A DNA stretch of 22,597 bases. Origin: DATGFB01 sp032160545 (lineage in GTDB: Bacteria > Actinomycetota > Actinomycetes > Mycobacteriales > Jatrophihabitantaceae). This document shows, in pieces, positions 1 through 8,543 of the stretch; the first letter of the stretch is position 1, and each line of letters starts with the position of its first letter. The position numbers and the translations under genes are program-made. The notes below the pieces were generated by a model. That model worked only from the letters and a program-made list of their open reading frames with translations. It was not told the DNA's origin and did not search any database. Location: NCBI GenBank assembly GCA_032160545.1, contig JAVHVN010000153.1, positions 1 through 22,597 of the forward strand. The letters run 5' to 3'.

Positions 1-154
1 GCGGGTTCTCGAGCAGGTCGGCGATGTTGGCGCGCGACCCGGAGTAGAAATTGTCGACCGCGAGAACGTCGTGGCCGGAATCGAGCAGGCGACGGCACAG
101 ATGCGCGACGAAGAACCCGGAACCTCCGGTGACCAGGACGCGGCGGCTTTCCAT
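1..154 (-). CDS. NAD-dependent sugar epimerase/dehydratase, UDP-glucuronate decarboxylase-like (5' part only)
   Basis: Only the first 51 codons lie in the window; the gene runs off the left edge. The N-terminus is a Rossmann beta-alpha-beta unit: VLVTGGSGFF, then an HLC segment, an acidic end to the second strand (AVDNF) and a YSGSRANIADLLENP stretch. This stretch resembles the NAD-binding start of UDP-glucuronate decarboxylases and related extended SDRs (established family pattern), which act on nucleotide sugars for polysaccharide or glycan synthesis. The ATG is preceded by a strong Shine-Dalgarno GGAGGA (minus strand, 163-168), 8 nt upstream, which fixes the start. Odd point: the third glycine of the usual GxxGxxG loop is Val (GGSGFFV). 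The substrate cannot be told from 51 residues. Confidence 0.8.
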   Translation of the reverse strand, partial: MESRRVLVTGGSGFFVAHLCRRLLDSGHDVLAVDNFYSGSRANIADLLENP

Positions 155-545
155 GCTGTGGTTCCTCCCTATCGGGACGGTCAGGGAAGCCGAGCGGGCG
201 CTCGGCGGGGGCGGCGGCACGGCACTGCCGCCGAGCGCACACCCTATCGACGGGCGGGTCCGCCGGGGCGGGACAAGCCGTGGGCGGCTACGCAGCAGCA
301 CTGCTCAGCGCGGCCTGAGAGCGGCACAGAAAGCGCAAGAATTAGGCAGTTCGACTCACACCCGCTTGACGCGATAACGATGCAATTCGGATTTTCGGGT
401 CGTCCTGATATCGCCGTTCCGGTGTGGCAACCGTAAAGTTCTGCATTGTATGTGAATTAGCAGTGAGCTGAACGGCTGCCAAGCTTGCCAAATCGGGGCG
501 CTGTACCCAATATTCCCCTCCGTTAAACCATCCTGGGGGGGAACC
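155..545. other. 391-nt divergent intergenic region
   Basis: This region lies between the divergently transcribed epimerase and giant secreted-protein genes. I see no supportable gene. The part at about 330-530 is clearly more AT-rich than its surroundings and presumably carries promoters for the giant gene, but no -35/-10 pair stands out. A GC hairpin (8-bp stem, 6-nt loop; arms 212-219 and 226-233) sits in the likely leader of the epimerase gene, and an alternative 10-bp arm pair is at 199-208/228-237. A G-run at 535-541 just before the ATG at 546 acts as a plausible ribosome binding site. Confidence 0.6.
212..233. other. GC-rich hairpin in the epimerase leader
   Basis: Perfect 8-bp inverted repeat CGGCGGCA / TGCCGCCG with a 6-nt loop. 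A competing 10-bp pair, CGCTCGGCGG (199-208) with CCGCCGAGCG (228-237), overlaps it, so two mutually exclusive folds are possible. It lies 58-79 nt upstream of the minus-strand start codon, in the likely 5' untranslated region. An attenuator or regulatory leader is possible, but GC-rich DNA forms such stems often by chance. Confidence 0.3.
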
Positions 546-3500
546 ATGCGGTTTAAGCGGTCCGTCGCGCTCGTCGTAGCGGCATCGGCGTCCGTCGTCA
601 TGATCGGAACGGGTGTGCCGTCCGCGGGGGCGGATGCCACGCCCGCCGCGCCGACTCCCGCGCCGACCGGCACCGCATTGCCGGCCACCTGCACGGCGCC
701 GCCGGTCAGCCCGAACGCGACCCCGGGGAACCGGGACAAGTTCATCACCGCCTGGGCGCCGCGCGTGGCGAACCAGGCCTGGATAACACAGTTCGCCAAT
801 GCCGCGACCCTCCCTGACGACATCGCGGCCGAGGGTTTCCACGCGATGGACGCCGACACGCAGGCATGGCTCGTGTCGTGCCTCGTCGACAACGTCCTCG
901 CCGCGGCAGGCCAGACGGCGACCGTCGCGCAGCGGTCGAAGTACCAGCTCGGGCTCGACATCCTGATCTTCGGCAAGCAGCAGCTCGGCACCTTGAAGAA
1001 GCAGGTCAACGAGACCCAGCCGGCACAGAGCGCACCGGCCCCCGATCCGAACCTGACCATCGGCGGCCTGAACGCACGCCAGGAGGCGCTGCAGAACGTT
1101 CCCAGCATCACCAGCGCGTCCCTGCCCAAGAGCGACTCGACCGCGCCGACCACCTCGAGCGTGCCGACGGCGACGGTGCCGAAGAGCGCGGTCACGATCA
1201 CGCCGAAGACCGCGCAGCCGGACACGACGACGGCGGCGCCGAAGGCGACCCAGCAGACGCTCAACCCGACCGCGCTGCTCAACGCTCTCGGCCCGGTGCT
1301 CAGCGTGCCGCTCGTGGCACTGATCCTGAAGGCCGTCAACGAGGTCCTGCAGCTCGTGGCGAAGATTCAGAAGGTGCTGTTCACGTTGCCCGGGTTGAAC
1401 CTGCTCGCCTTCGCGTTCTACCGCGTCTGCGCCGAGTCCGCGACGCAGCCGCTTGCCTGCAGCGTCATGCTTCCCGTCGGCGTCCCGATCCCGGCCGACG
1501 TCACCGGCGACAACTTCCCGGACGTCCTGGCCGACCTGCTGCCGGATCTCGGCTCGAACCTCGGCGACTTCGGCGTGCAGTTCCACGTCGCCCGGCTCAG
1601 CACCTCGACCGGCCCGCTGCCGGCGCACGTCTTCGCCGTATACGACACCCCGATCGTGAAGAAGCGCATCGAGTTCGGCTACGACGGCCGCGCCTCGACC
1701 CTTGCGAACAGCCAGGTCACGTACTTCACGCTGCACAACCTCGCCAAGGCGCTCACCGGCGACATCGACGTCACCGCGCAGGTGACGAGCAGCAAGCCGG
1801 GAACCACCGAGGCGCTGACGTTCGCGATCAAGGATCTCGTCGGCGGCTCGATCGGCGTGCAGCCGTCCGAGGAGAACCCGGTCGCCGGTGCGGTGCAGAT
1901 GAGTCCGTTCCCCGAGAAGTTCAAGGTCGACGCGCACCTGACCCACACCGCCTCGCAGGACGAGGACGTCTTCGCCGTGTCGTCGACGACCCCGACCACG
2001 GTGAACGCGCTCGTCACCCAGGACACGACGACGACCTCGCCGAAGAGCCATCGCGAGTTCACCGCGCTCGTCGACACCCTGCCCACGTCGCTGCTCGTCG
2101 ACCTGGTCCACCAGGGCGAGAACCAGAAGATCACCTACAGCGCCAGCGCGCCGATCGCGCACGTCCGGGCGACCGACACCGCGACGCCGAACACGTCCGC
2201 GCCCGGCTCGTACACGCGCAGCGTCTACGACGTGCTGGGTGTGCCCACCGAGATAGCCGTGACGCTGCAGGGCACCCATGACGTCCGCTACCAGGCGAAC
2301 GCCCAGGTGCAGCAGGTCAGCTTCTCGACCCAGACCTACGACGGCCAGGGGCTGGCCCAGTTGATCACGGCCCAGGCCCAGCAGATCCCGAAGCAGGTGC
2401 ACGTCACCAACGTCGCCGGTGCCGACCGGACCGACGTCACCTACGACGCCGACGGCGTGCTGCCCTCGGTCGCACTGCAGATGTACAACCGCGCGGAGGA
2501 CAAGTCCGACCTGAAGGCAACCGCGACGGGCATCCCGACGCACCTGCAGTTCAGCCAGACCAAGAGCACCGGCGTGCTCGACTTCCAGGCGAACACTGGC
2601 ATCGGCAAGATCAACGCCACCTACTCCCGCAACGAGGGCGCCTTCCTCAGCCTGCCGGGCGACCACGCCACCGTGCTGAAGGCCGGCCAGAAGCTCGGCG
2701 TCGACTTCCAGCTCAGCGGGTTCCGCTCGGCCCACTTCGACGGCTCGCAGAAGACGATCGTCAGTCTGGGTCTCGACCCGGGTGGCCAGGCGTTCGACGC
2801 GATCGCCGACCTGGACGACCCGAACGTCTACGCGACGGTGCACGTCGGTTCGCTGCCGTCGTCGATGGGCGTCGTGATCGACCCGGTCGGCGGCTCGGCG
2901 ACGTACTCCGCGTCGAGCGTGATCCCCGACCTGACCGGCAGCTTCACCAAGCGTGACACGCAAACGCTGGCGTCGCTGTCGCTGCTGCAGCTGCCGAAGA
3001 ACATCGCGGTCACGTTCAACACGTCCGGCGCGGCGCCGTCGCTCACCTACAGCGCCGACTCGCGGCTCGGCAAGATCGACGCGACCTACCAGAAGGCTCC
3101 GAACGATCTGGCTTTCCACGGTGTCATCAGCGATCTGCCGCTGTACCTGGCGATCCAGGGCCAGGCGCCGATCGTCTTCGACGCCCGTACCGCGTCGACG
3201 GCGCCGACCGGTTCGGACTTCCTCGGCCAGGTGCTGTTCCAGTACACGACCGACGGGACCTTCCAGAGCCCGCCGACGGCCGACGACCACCTGTACCTGA
3301 ACACGGTGGGCGGCCAGACGCACGCGGAGGTGCTCTACAGCGGCCTGAAGTACCTCAGTGCCGACACCACGAACCAGGAACTGCACGCCGAGATCCGCAA
3401 CGTCTCGCCGCGAATCGTGCGGGCGTACCTGACCACCGACAACCTCTCCGCCACGGGCACCATCGACAAGGTCCCGGCGCAGGTTCGGATCGACCAGGTC

Positions 3501-5663
3501 GGAAACGACATCCAGTACCACGCGACGTCCGCGATCGATGCGATCACCACCGATGTGGTGCGCGCCAACGGTGACCATGTCTCGGCGGCGATCACCGGTG
3601 TCCCCACGGCGATCGACCTGCTCTTCGACATGACTGGCTCGAAGCTGAACTGGAACGCGTCGGGCCCGACCGGCAGCATCGGGGCGCAGGCGCACCTCAC
3701 GCCGGACACGCTCGGCGGCCCCCGCACGTTCGACGCCGCGCTCACGATCAGCGACATCCCGGCGCAGTGGTACGCCACCTTCGGCAGCGGCAACGTGTCG
3801 TTCGTCGCGGGCGGCGCAGGTATCGGCGCGATCGACGCGCGGGTCACCAACCACGGCGCCTACCACGTGCTGCCGGGTGACCACCTGAGCGCGTACTACG
3901 ACGACCCGACCGGCGATCTCGACGCCAGCCTGCACATCAGCAACCTGACGCAGGCCCGGTTCAGCAAGCTCACCGACGCCGGCGGCGGTGGCTTCGTGGC
4001 TGACCTCGACATGGGCAACCACGGCCTGTTCAACCTCGGGGCGCACGTCAACCTCGGTGCCGACCTGCTCGACGCCTCGGGCAACTTCGACCACCTGCCC
4101 GCGCACATCCACCTGCGCAGCGACGGCGGCCGGATCCAGTACAACGGCGACGACAATCCGTCGTTGACGCTGGACATCGCGGCGGGGGACTCGGCAGCGA
4201 TCGCGAGCGTGCCGGCGCCGACGAACGTGCACGGCATCTCGGTGCGCGACGGTGCGAGCGTCAGCGGCGGCAAGGCCGTCAAGGCGCACGTCTTCCTTAC
4301 CGGGCTGCCCGACACGCTCGACCTGAACTCCCCGGCGGGCACGTACACGGTGGGCAACTACCACCCGTCGATCGACGCGCTCGTGGTCGACGTGAAGCTC
4401 ACCAAGCTCGTGTCGACGCCGCTCTCGCTGCTACTGACGCAGCACGTCGGCACCGACCCGGTGACCTTCACCTTCGGACCGTTCGTGTCGTCGACGGCGG
4501 GCGACGGGACGTCCTCGTTGAGCGTGAACTACACGGCGAGCCGTGACATGGGGTCGCTGGACGCCGAGGCGACGTACGGCACCACTGACGACGCGCACCT
4601 GTTCATCAGCGAGATCCCCGGTGGTACCGCGCCGTCGATCACCGTGAGCGCAGCGTTCGGCAAGGACCAGAAGACGGTGCACGTGGGCATGAGCCACGGC
4701 ATCGGCGAGATCCTCGCCCAGTACAAGCACGTCGGTGACATCGACTTCGGGGCGTCCGTCGACCTCAAGCAGGTCCCGAAGACCGTCGACCTCGTGATCG
4801 GCAAGGCGACGGCGACCGACGGCACCAAGACCGTCACCGCCCCCGACTTCACGTTCACGGCCAGCGACGCGGGCCTGGACATCGACGCGTTCGCGAATGC
4901 CTCGCTGTTCACGCCCGTCAACGTGACGGCGGCGGTCAGCCTGCACGTCGTCGACCTGGGCACGGTCGTGACCGGGTCGCTCGACGGCACCAAGCTGCAC
5001 ATCACCTCGACGCCGAAGACCAAGGAGTTCACGCTGAACGCGGCCGGCTCGGTGGGGGTCGACGTCGACCTCGGGTTCGGCGACCCGAACGACACCGGCT
5101 TCTACAACACCGGCCACCTCACGGTGAACGCCCAGATCCACCGGATCACGCTCGGCTTCAAGGACATGGCCGACCTGGGGCTCGAGCTGGGCATCACCTC
5201 CGCGCTGACCGGCGACTTCAGCCACTTCAGCTTCGGCGAGGACACCGACACGACGATCTACGTCGACGACCACTTCGGCCTGGCGATCGATCTGCCGGTG
5301 TTCGGCGTCGTGCATATCGGGCTGTTCAACTACACCGACACGCTGACCCTCGGCAACATCGTGAAGAAGTTCCACATCAGCAGCAACCAGTTCGGCGAGA
5401 TCTTCAGCATCCCGGCGTTCGAGGCCTTGCTCGCGCACTGCGACGTGACGGTCAACGCGCGCCCGCGCGGCGAGTTCAACCAGTCGGCCGAATCCGTCGA
5501 GCTGGACACGCCGCTGAGCGACGGCGAGCACACACCGGCCTGGCTGATCACGCCGTCTCCGCTGATCAGCCTGCCGGACTTCCTGCTCGACGTGGTGGCG
5601 TTCTTCGCCTCGCCGCTGGGCAACGGGATCAAGTTCGGCTTCGACTGCGACCTCGGTCCGTGA
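546..5663 (+). CDS. Giant secreted beta-repeat protein of unknown function (1,705 aa)
   Basis: I do not recognise the family. Residues 1-30 form a classical signal peptide (basic MRFKR, hydrophobic core, AGA cleavage-like end). A mostly helical, Thr/Pro-rich N-terminal region follows to about residue 300. A DxTGDxxxD calcium-loop-like motif (D318-D326) resembles those of FG-GAP/VCBS proteins. From about residue 510 to 1445 there are some 14 degenerate repeats of 50-70 residues, with the pattern small-x-[LIV]-P-xx-[LIV]-x-[VLI], a variable spacer, [LIV]-x-[YF]-x-A, often followed by IGxIDA. Examples are SDLPLYLAI, TGVPTAIDL and DKVPAQVRI. An LPGDH segment occurs at 703 and again at 1109. The C-terminal ~270 residues are non-repetitive. 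Six cysteines suit an extracellular protein. There is no sortase motif or C-terminal membrane anchor. The start is the ATG after a G-run at 535-541. The role may be structural or lipid-handling at the cell surface (inference only). Confidence 0.9.
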   Translation: MRFKRSVALVVAASASVVMIGTGVPSAGADATPAAPTPAPTGTALPATCTAPPVSPNATPGNRDKFITAWAPRVANQAWITQFANAATLPDDIAAEGFHAMDADTQAWLVSCLVDNVLAAAGQTATVAQRSKYQLGLDILIFGKQQLGTLKKQVNETQPAQSAPAPDPNLTIGGLNARQEALQNVPSITSASLPKSDSTAPTTSSVPTATVPKSAVTITPKTAQPDTTTAAPKATQQTLNPTALLNALGPVLSVPLVALILKAVNEVLQLVAKIQKVLFTLPGLNLLAFAFYRVCAESATQPLACSVMLPVGVPIPADVTGDNFPDVLADLLPDLGSNLGDFGVQFHVARLSTSTGPLPAHVFAVYDTPIVKKRIEFGYDGRASTLANSQVTYFTLHNLAKALTGDIDVTAQVTSSKPGTTEALTFAIKDLVGGSIGVQPSEENPVAGAVQMSPFPEKFKVDAHLTHTASQDEDVFAVSSTTPTTVNALVTQDTTTTSPKSHREFTALVDTLPTSLLVDLVHQGENQKITYSASAPIAHVRATDTATPNTSAPGSYTRSVYDVLGVPTEIAVTLQGTHDVRYQANAQVQQVSFSTQTYDGQGLAQLITAQAQQIPKQVHVTNVAGADRTDVTYDADGVLPSVALQMYNRAEDKSDLKATATGIPTHLQFSQTKSTGVLDFQANTGIGKINATYSRNEGAFLSLPGDHATVLKAGQKLGVDFQLSGFRSAHFDGSQKTIVSLGLDPGGQAFDAIADLDDPNVYATVHVGSLPSSMGVVIDPVGGSATYSASSVIPDLTGSFTKRDTQTLASLSLLQLPKNIAVTFNTSGAAPSLTYSADSRLGKIDATYQKAPNDLAFHGVISDLPLYLAIQGQAPIVFDARTASTAPTGSDFLGQVLFQYTTDGTFQSPPTADDHLYLNTVGGQTHAEVLYSGLKYLSADTTNQELHAEIRNVSPRIVRAYLTTDNLSATGTIDKVPAQVRIDQVGNDIQYHATSAIDAITTDVVRANGDHVSAAITGVPTAIDLLFDMTGSKLNWNASGPTGSIGAQAHLTPDTLGGPRTFDAALTISDIPAQWYATFGSGNVSFVAGGAGIGAIDARVTNHGAYHVLPGDHLSAYYDDPTGDLDASLHISNLTQARFSKLTDAGGGGFVADLDMGNHGLFNLGAHVNLGADLLDASGNFDHLPAHIHLRSDGGRIQYNGDDNPSLTLDIAAGDSAAIASVPAPTNVHGISVRDGASVSGGKAVKAHVFLTGLPDTLDLNSPAGTYTVGNYHPSIDALVVDVKLTKLVSTPLSLLLTQHVGTDPVTFTFGPFVSSTAGDGTSSLSVNYTASRDMGSLDAEATYGTTDDAHLFISEIPGGTAPSITVSAAFGKDQKTVHVGMSHGIGEILAQYKHVGDIDFGASVDLKQVPKTVDLVIGKATATDGTKTVTAPDFTFTASDAGLDIDAFANASLFTPVNVTAAVSLHVVDLGTVVTGSLDGTKLHITSTPKTKEFTLNAAGSVGVDVDLGFGDPNDTGFYNTGHLTVNAQIHRITLGFKDMADLGLELGITSALTGDFSHFSFGEDTDTTIYVDDHFGLAIDLPVFGVVHIGLFNYTDTLTLGNIVKKFHISSNQFGEIFSIPAFEALLAHCDVTVNARPRGEFNQSAESVELDTPLSDGEHTPAWLITPSPLISLPDFLLDVVAFFASPLGNGIKFGFDCDLGP

Positions 5664-5675
5664 GTGCCGGCGTTC

Positions 5676-5713
5676 GGTAGGGCCGGGACGTCGTGGGACC
5701 TGTCGGCCCTACC
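5676..5713. terminator. Bidirectional hairpin terminator between convergent genes
   Basis: Perfect 10-bp inverted repeat GGTAGGGCCG (5676-5685) and CGGCCCTACC (5704-5713) with an 18-nt loop. It starts 13 nt after the giant gene's stop and overlaps the stop codon (5709-5711) of the opposing lipoprotein gene. It has no U-tract, as is usual for actinobacterial terminators. Its position between convergent genes supports a two-way role. Confidence 0.65.
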
Positions 5714-6854
5714 AGACGGAGACCTCGCTCAGCAGGCTCTCGTCCAACCCACTCGGCGAGCGCAGGCGCACGAAGCGTGCGGTGGGCGCGCCCGGCGGGC
5801 TGACGGCCGTGGTGACGCCGGTGCCGGTCGCAATGGTGCGGTAGGTCCTGCCGTCGTCGGACAGTTCGACGAGGACCTGGCCGCTCAACCCGCGCCCGAC
5901 GACCAGCTGCACGCGACGGGACGAGCCGAGGTCGACGACCGCGCCGTCGACCACCGTGCCCTTCGTGCCCGGCGCTGCGATGAGACGAGCCGGAGTGAGC
6001 AGGTCGCCGTCGGTCGCGCGACACGGGTTCTGCGGCGCGGTCGCGAGCGTTGCGGTGCCCGTGACCGCGAGGCACGCACGGCCACGCGACGGGGGGGCAC
6101 CGGCGATCGGGCGCACGGCCACCCGCGGGCTGAGATAGACGCCGTGCACGTCGGCCGCGCCCTGCCCGCTCAGGCTGGTGCGCGCGCTGACCGCCGCCGC
6201 CCCGGAGTGATCCTCGAGGAGCCTGGCGTCCACGTCCGCGGCGCTGCCCTTGGCCGGCTGCGACCATACCGCCGCCTGACGCTGCGGGTCGAACAGCTGG
6301 GCGGTGAAGGCCGCCTTGCTGCCGGCACCGGCGGGCAGCGCGGTCCACGACAGCCTGATCCGTCCCGCCGCCTCGGTGACGCGCGCAGCGGCATCCCACA
6401 ACCGCGCGTCCGGCAGTGCGACCGACGTCTCACGCACCGCGAACGTGACGGTCGTGCTCGCGCCGTTCGGCGTGGAGTCGGCGACCACGACATCGAGCGT
6501 CGACTCGGTGCCGATCAGCCCTTGAGTGTCGCGTCCGCTGATCTCGAAACGGTAATTGCCGGCGCCGTCGGTGGTCGCCGTCCTCGCCTTGCGGCACACG
6601 ACCGGTGCCTGCGGCAGCAGGCAGATGCCGCCCAGGGTCCCGACGGTGAACACCACACCGAGGACGAGATCGGCGACGTCACCCTCCTTGAACAACAGCA
6701 CCGTGCGGTCGGCGAGCGGGCGCCCCGCGGTGTCGACCGCGCGGCCGGTGATGGTCACCGTCGCGTTCGAGTCGACCTTGCTGAAACGGCAGCTCGGGAC
6801 GAGCAGCGCGAGCGCGAGCGACAGCGCGACGGACCTCCGCATGGCCGGTACCAT
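5709..6854 (-). CDS. Predicted lipoprotein with Ig-like/carboxypeptidase-regulatory-like N-domain and F5/8 type C (discoidin)-like C-domain
   Basis: This 381-residue exported protein has a signal peptide ending in a lipobox-like LVPSC, so C22 is the likely lipidated residue. Residues ~30-70 (VTITGRAVDTAGRPLADRTVLLF) look like a carboxypeptidase-regulatory-like or Ig-like beta fold, with a second beta module around 110-190. The last ~80 residues (VVDLGSSRRVQLVV, LSDDGRTYRTIATG, ARFVRLRSPSG, LLSEVSVW) match the discoidin/F5/8 type C pattern, a carbohydrate- or surface-binding fold. No catalytic domain is seen. The ATG at 6854 is preceded by GGAG at good spacing; a second ATG four codons in is possible. 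It converges on the giant secreted protein gene, so a shared cell-surface role is plausible but only inferred. Confidence 0.82.
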   Translation of the reverse strand: MVPAMRRSVALSLALALLVPSCRFSKVDSNATVTITGRAVDTAGRPLADRTVLLFKEGDVADLVLGVVFTVGTLGGICLLPQAPVVCRKARTATTDGAGNYRFEISGRDTQGLIGTESTLDVVVADSTPNGASTTVTFAVRETSVALPDARLWDAAARVTEAAGRIRLSWTALPAGAGSKAAFTAQLFDPQRQAAVWSQPAKGSAADVDARLLEDHSGAAAVSARTSLSGQGAADVHGVYLSPRVAVRPIAGAPPSRGRACLAVTGTATLATAPQNPCRATDGDLLTPARLIAAPGTKGTVVDGAVVDLGSSRRVQLVVGRGLSGQVLVELSDDGRTYRTIATGTGVTTAVSPPGAPTARFVRLRSPSGLDESLLSEVSVW

Positions 6855-6907
6855 ATGCCGGTTCTCCGCTCGAACGGGCGAGGAGCGGCGCGACGGGAGG
6901 GGCCGAC

Positions 6908-7408
6908 GTGCGCGTGAATCTCCGGGTGTCCGCAGCCGTCGCGGTGATCGCCGTGACGATGACGGCGTGCACGAGCAACGGCGGCAACGCGGCGCCGTCG
7001 AACTCGACCTCCGGGTTGGTGAGCCGGTCCGAGATTCACCCCGCGGCCTCGCCGTCGACGACGCTCGGCTCCGGACCTGTGCCTGTCGGCACGAACGGCT
7101 ACTGCGGCAAGCTCGGCGCGGCAGCCGACCGGCTCAACGCCGCGCAGGCGTCGCTCTACAGCGGTGGCACCGACGCGCAGAAGGCGGTCGACACGATCGT
7201 CACCGAACTGCGCAGCCTGCAGGCCGACGCGCCGAGTGAGATCAAGGTGTCTCTCGAGAACATGATCGCGGCGTTCGGTCAGGCACGGGATCTGCTGGTG
7301 CATCCGACGGACGCGGACAAGGCGACCTTGTCGCAGATCGCCTCGTCGTTGTCGACCGACGGCGAGAAGATCACCGCGTACATGACCGCGAAGTGCAAGC
7401 AGGGCTGA
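6908..7408 (+). CDS. Small predicted lipoprotein of unknown function
   Basis: A 166-residue protein with a lipoprotein signal peptide; the lipobox is VTMTAC, with C21 as the lipidated residue. A Ser/Thr/Gly/Asn-rich linker (about 22-60) follows, then a predicted helical domain bounded by two cysteines, YCGK near the start and KCKQG at the C-terminus, which probably form a disulfide. This design (lipid anchor, flexible linker, small helical bundle) is frequent among uncharacterised actinobacterial lipoproteins, and I cannot assign a function. The GTG start is supported by a strong Shine-Dalgarno GGGAGGGG at 6895-6902. It is divergent from the discoidin-like lipoprotein (53-nt gap) and ends 4 nt before the convergent phosphatase-kinase fusion gene. 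Confidence 0.85.
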   Translation: MRVNLRVSAAVAVIAVTMTACTSNGGNAAPSNSTSGLVSRSEIHPAASPSTTLGSGPVPVGTNGYCGKLGAAADRLNAAQASLYSGGTDAQKAVDTIVTELRSLQADAPSEIKVSLENMIAAFGQARDLLVHPTDADKATLSQIASSLSTDGEKITAYMTAKCKQG

Positions 7409-7412
7409 CAGC

Positions 7413-8543
7413 TCACCCCAGCGGGACGGTCCAGGTCACCTCGGTGCCCATCGCCGCGCGCTCCTCGACGGTGAACGTGCCGCCGAGCGCCGCCGCGCGA
7501 GCGGCCATGGCGCGCAGCCCGGTGCCTGTGGTGGGCTCGTCGTTCGGCCCGACTCCGTCGTCGACCACCGTGAGCACCAGTTCGTCGCCGACGGACACGC
7601 CCGTTGCGATCGCGCCCGCGTACGCGTGCCGCACGGCGTTGGTGAGTGCCTCGGCGAGCACCGCCTCGAGCGCCGCGGCCGTGGGCTCGGGCAGGCCGGT
7701 GAGCCGGCCGTCGATCGTCAGCTTCGGGCTGCAACCGATGCGGCTCGACGCGTCGGCGACCAGCGCCGCGAGCCGGGCCTCGAGGCCGTCGCCGCCGACG
7801 ATCAACGCGCGGATCTCGTCGACCACCTGCCGGTTGCCCGCGACATGCCACCGATGGCCGCTGGCGGTGAACACGGCGGTGGCGCCGCCCGCCGCCATGA
7901 CGAGCGCGCTGCCGGGCAACCAGTCCCAGTCGAGCGAGTCGATCTGGACCCACGCACCGAGCCGGCCCCCGGCGACGGACGCCAGCTCGACCGACCCCGA
8001 GCCCAGCATGCGCACCGTCGCGGCGTTCTGCCACACCCGTTGCAGTGGCTCCCGCGCTCCGTCGTCGAGCAGCGTCGTGGGATGCAGGTAACTCGCGACC
8101 GACAGCTGCGCGAGCGGGCGGTCCGCGAGGACGTCCACCGGCACGCCGTTGACGGTCGTCGGCAGGTCACGGCCGCCGAGCCACAGCTCGTCGGCGACCG
8201 GCTGATAGACGGCACCCAGCACCGGGCCTTCGGCGTCGGCCAGCGCGATGGCGGCGCACCACGTCGGCAGGCCGCTCAGGAAGTTGTACGTCCCGTCGAC
8301 CGGGTCGACGAACCAGGTGCGCGCGCCGGGCTCGTTCGTGCCTTCCTCACCGACGACGCCGTCGGCAGGGCGATCGGTGCGCAACCGGCTCACGACGAGT
8401 TCCTCGGCGGCGTGGTCGGCGGCCGACACCACGTCCGATATCGAGGTCTTGTGTTCGGTCCGGAGTCCCTCGCGAAGCATGCGTGCGGCGAGCTCGCCGG
8501 CGTCACGCACGAGCGTGGCGGCCAGCTCGAGGTCGTCGCTCAC
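7413..8543 (-). CDS. Inositol-monophosphatase-family domain fused to a DevS/DosT-like histidine-kinase ATPase domain
   Basis: This 376-residue protein has two domains in one uninterrupted frame. Residues 1-~245 are an IMPase/FIG-type phosphatase. They contain the Mg-binding residues of the family: D37 and D43, EE at 66-67, DPVDGT at 80-85 and WDWLPG at 206-211 with D207. Residues ~250-376 look like the C-terminal catalytic part of DevS/DosT-type sensor kinases: an N-box EALTNAVRHA (298-307), G1 box DDGVGP (328-333) and G2 box GTGLRAMAARAAALGG (340-355). No dimerisation/phosphoacceptor His box is present. The phosphatase part may act on inositol phosphates, histidinol phosphate or similar (family knowledge). 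ATP binding might gate it or make it a signalling protein (inference). The GTG start has no Shine-Dalgarno; a TACTGT hexamer 6 nt upstream suggests a leaderless mRNA. It is divergent from mqnA. Confidence 0.85.
   Translation of the reverse strand: MSDDLELAATLVRDAGELAARMLREGLRTEHKTSISDVVSAADHAAEELVVSRLRTDRPADGVVGEEGTNEPGARTWFVDPVDGTYNFLSGLPTWCAAIALADAEGPVLGAVYQPVADELWLGGRDLPTTVNGVPVDVLADRPLAQLSVASYLHPTTLLDDGAREPLQRVWQNAATVRMLGSGSVELASVAGGRLGAWVQIDSLDWDWLPGSALVMAAGGATAVFTASGHRWHVAGNRQVVDEIRALIVGGDGLEARLAALVADASSRIGCSPKLTIDGRLTGLPEPTAAALEAVLAEALTNAVRHAYAGAIATGVSVGDELVLTVVDDGVGPNDEPTTGTGLRAMAARAAALGGTFTVEERAAMGTEVTWTVPLG

Noticed and set aside
342..4364. Very long minus-strand open frame opposite the giant secreted protein
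   Set aside because: The translation is Arg/Val/Asp-rich with no domain, signal or Shine-Dalgarno, which is typical antisense of GC-rich genes; the plus frame has a signal peptide, a ribosome binding site and clear repeats.
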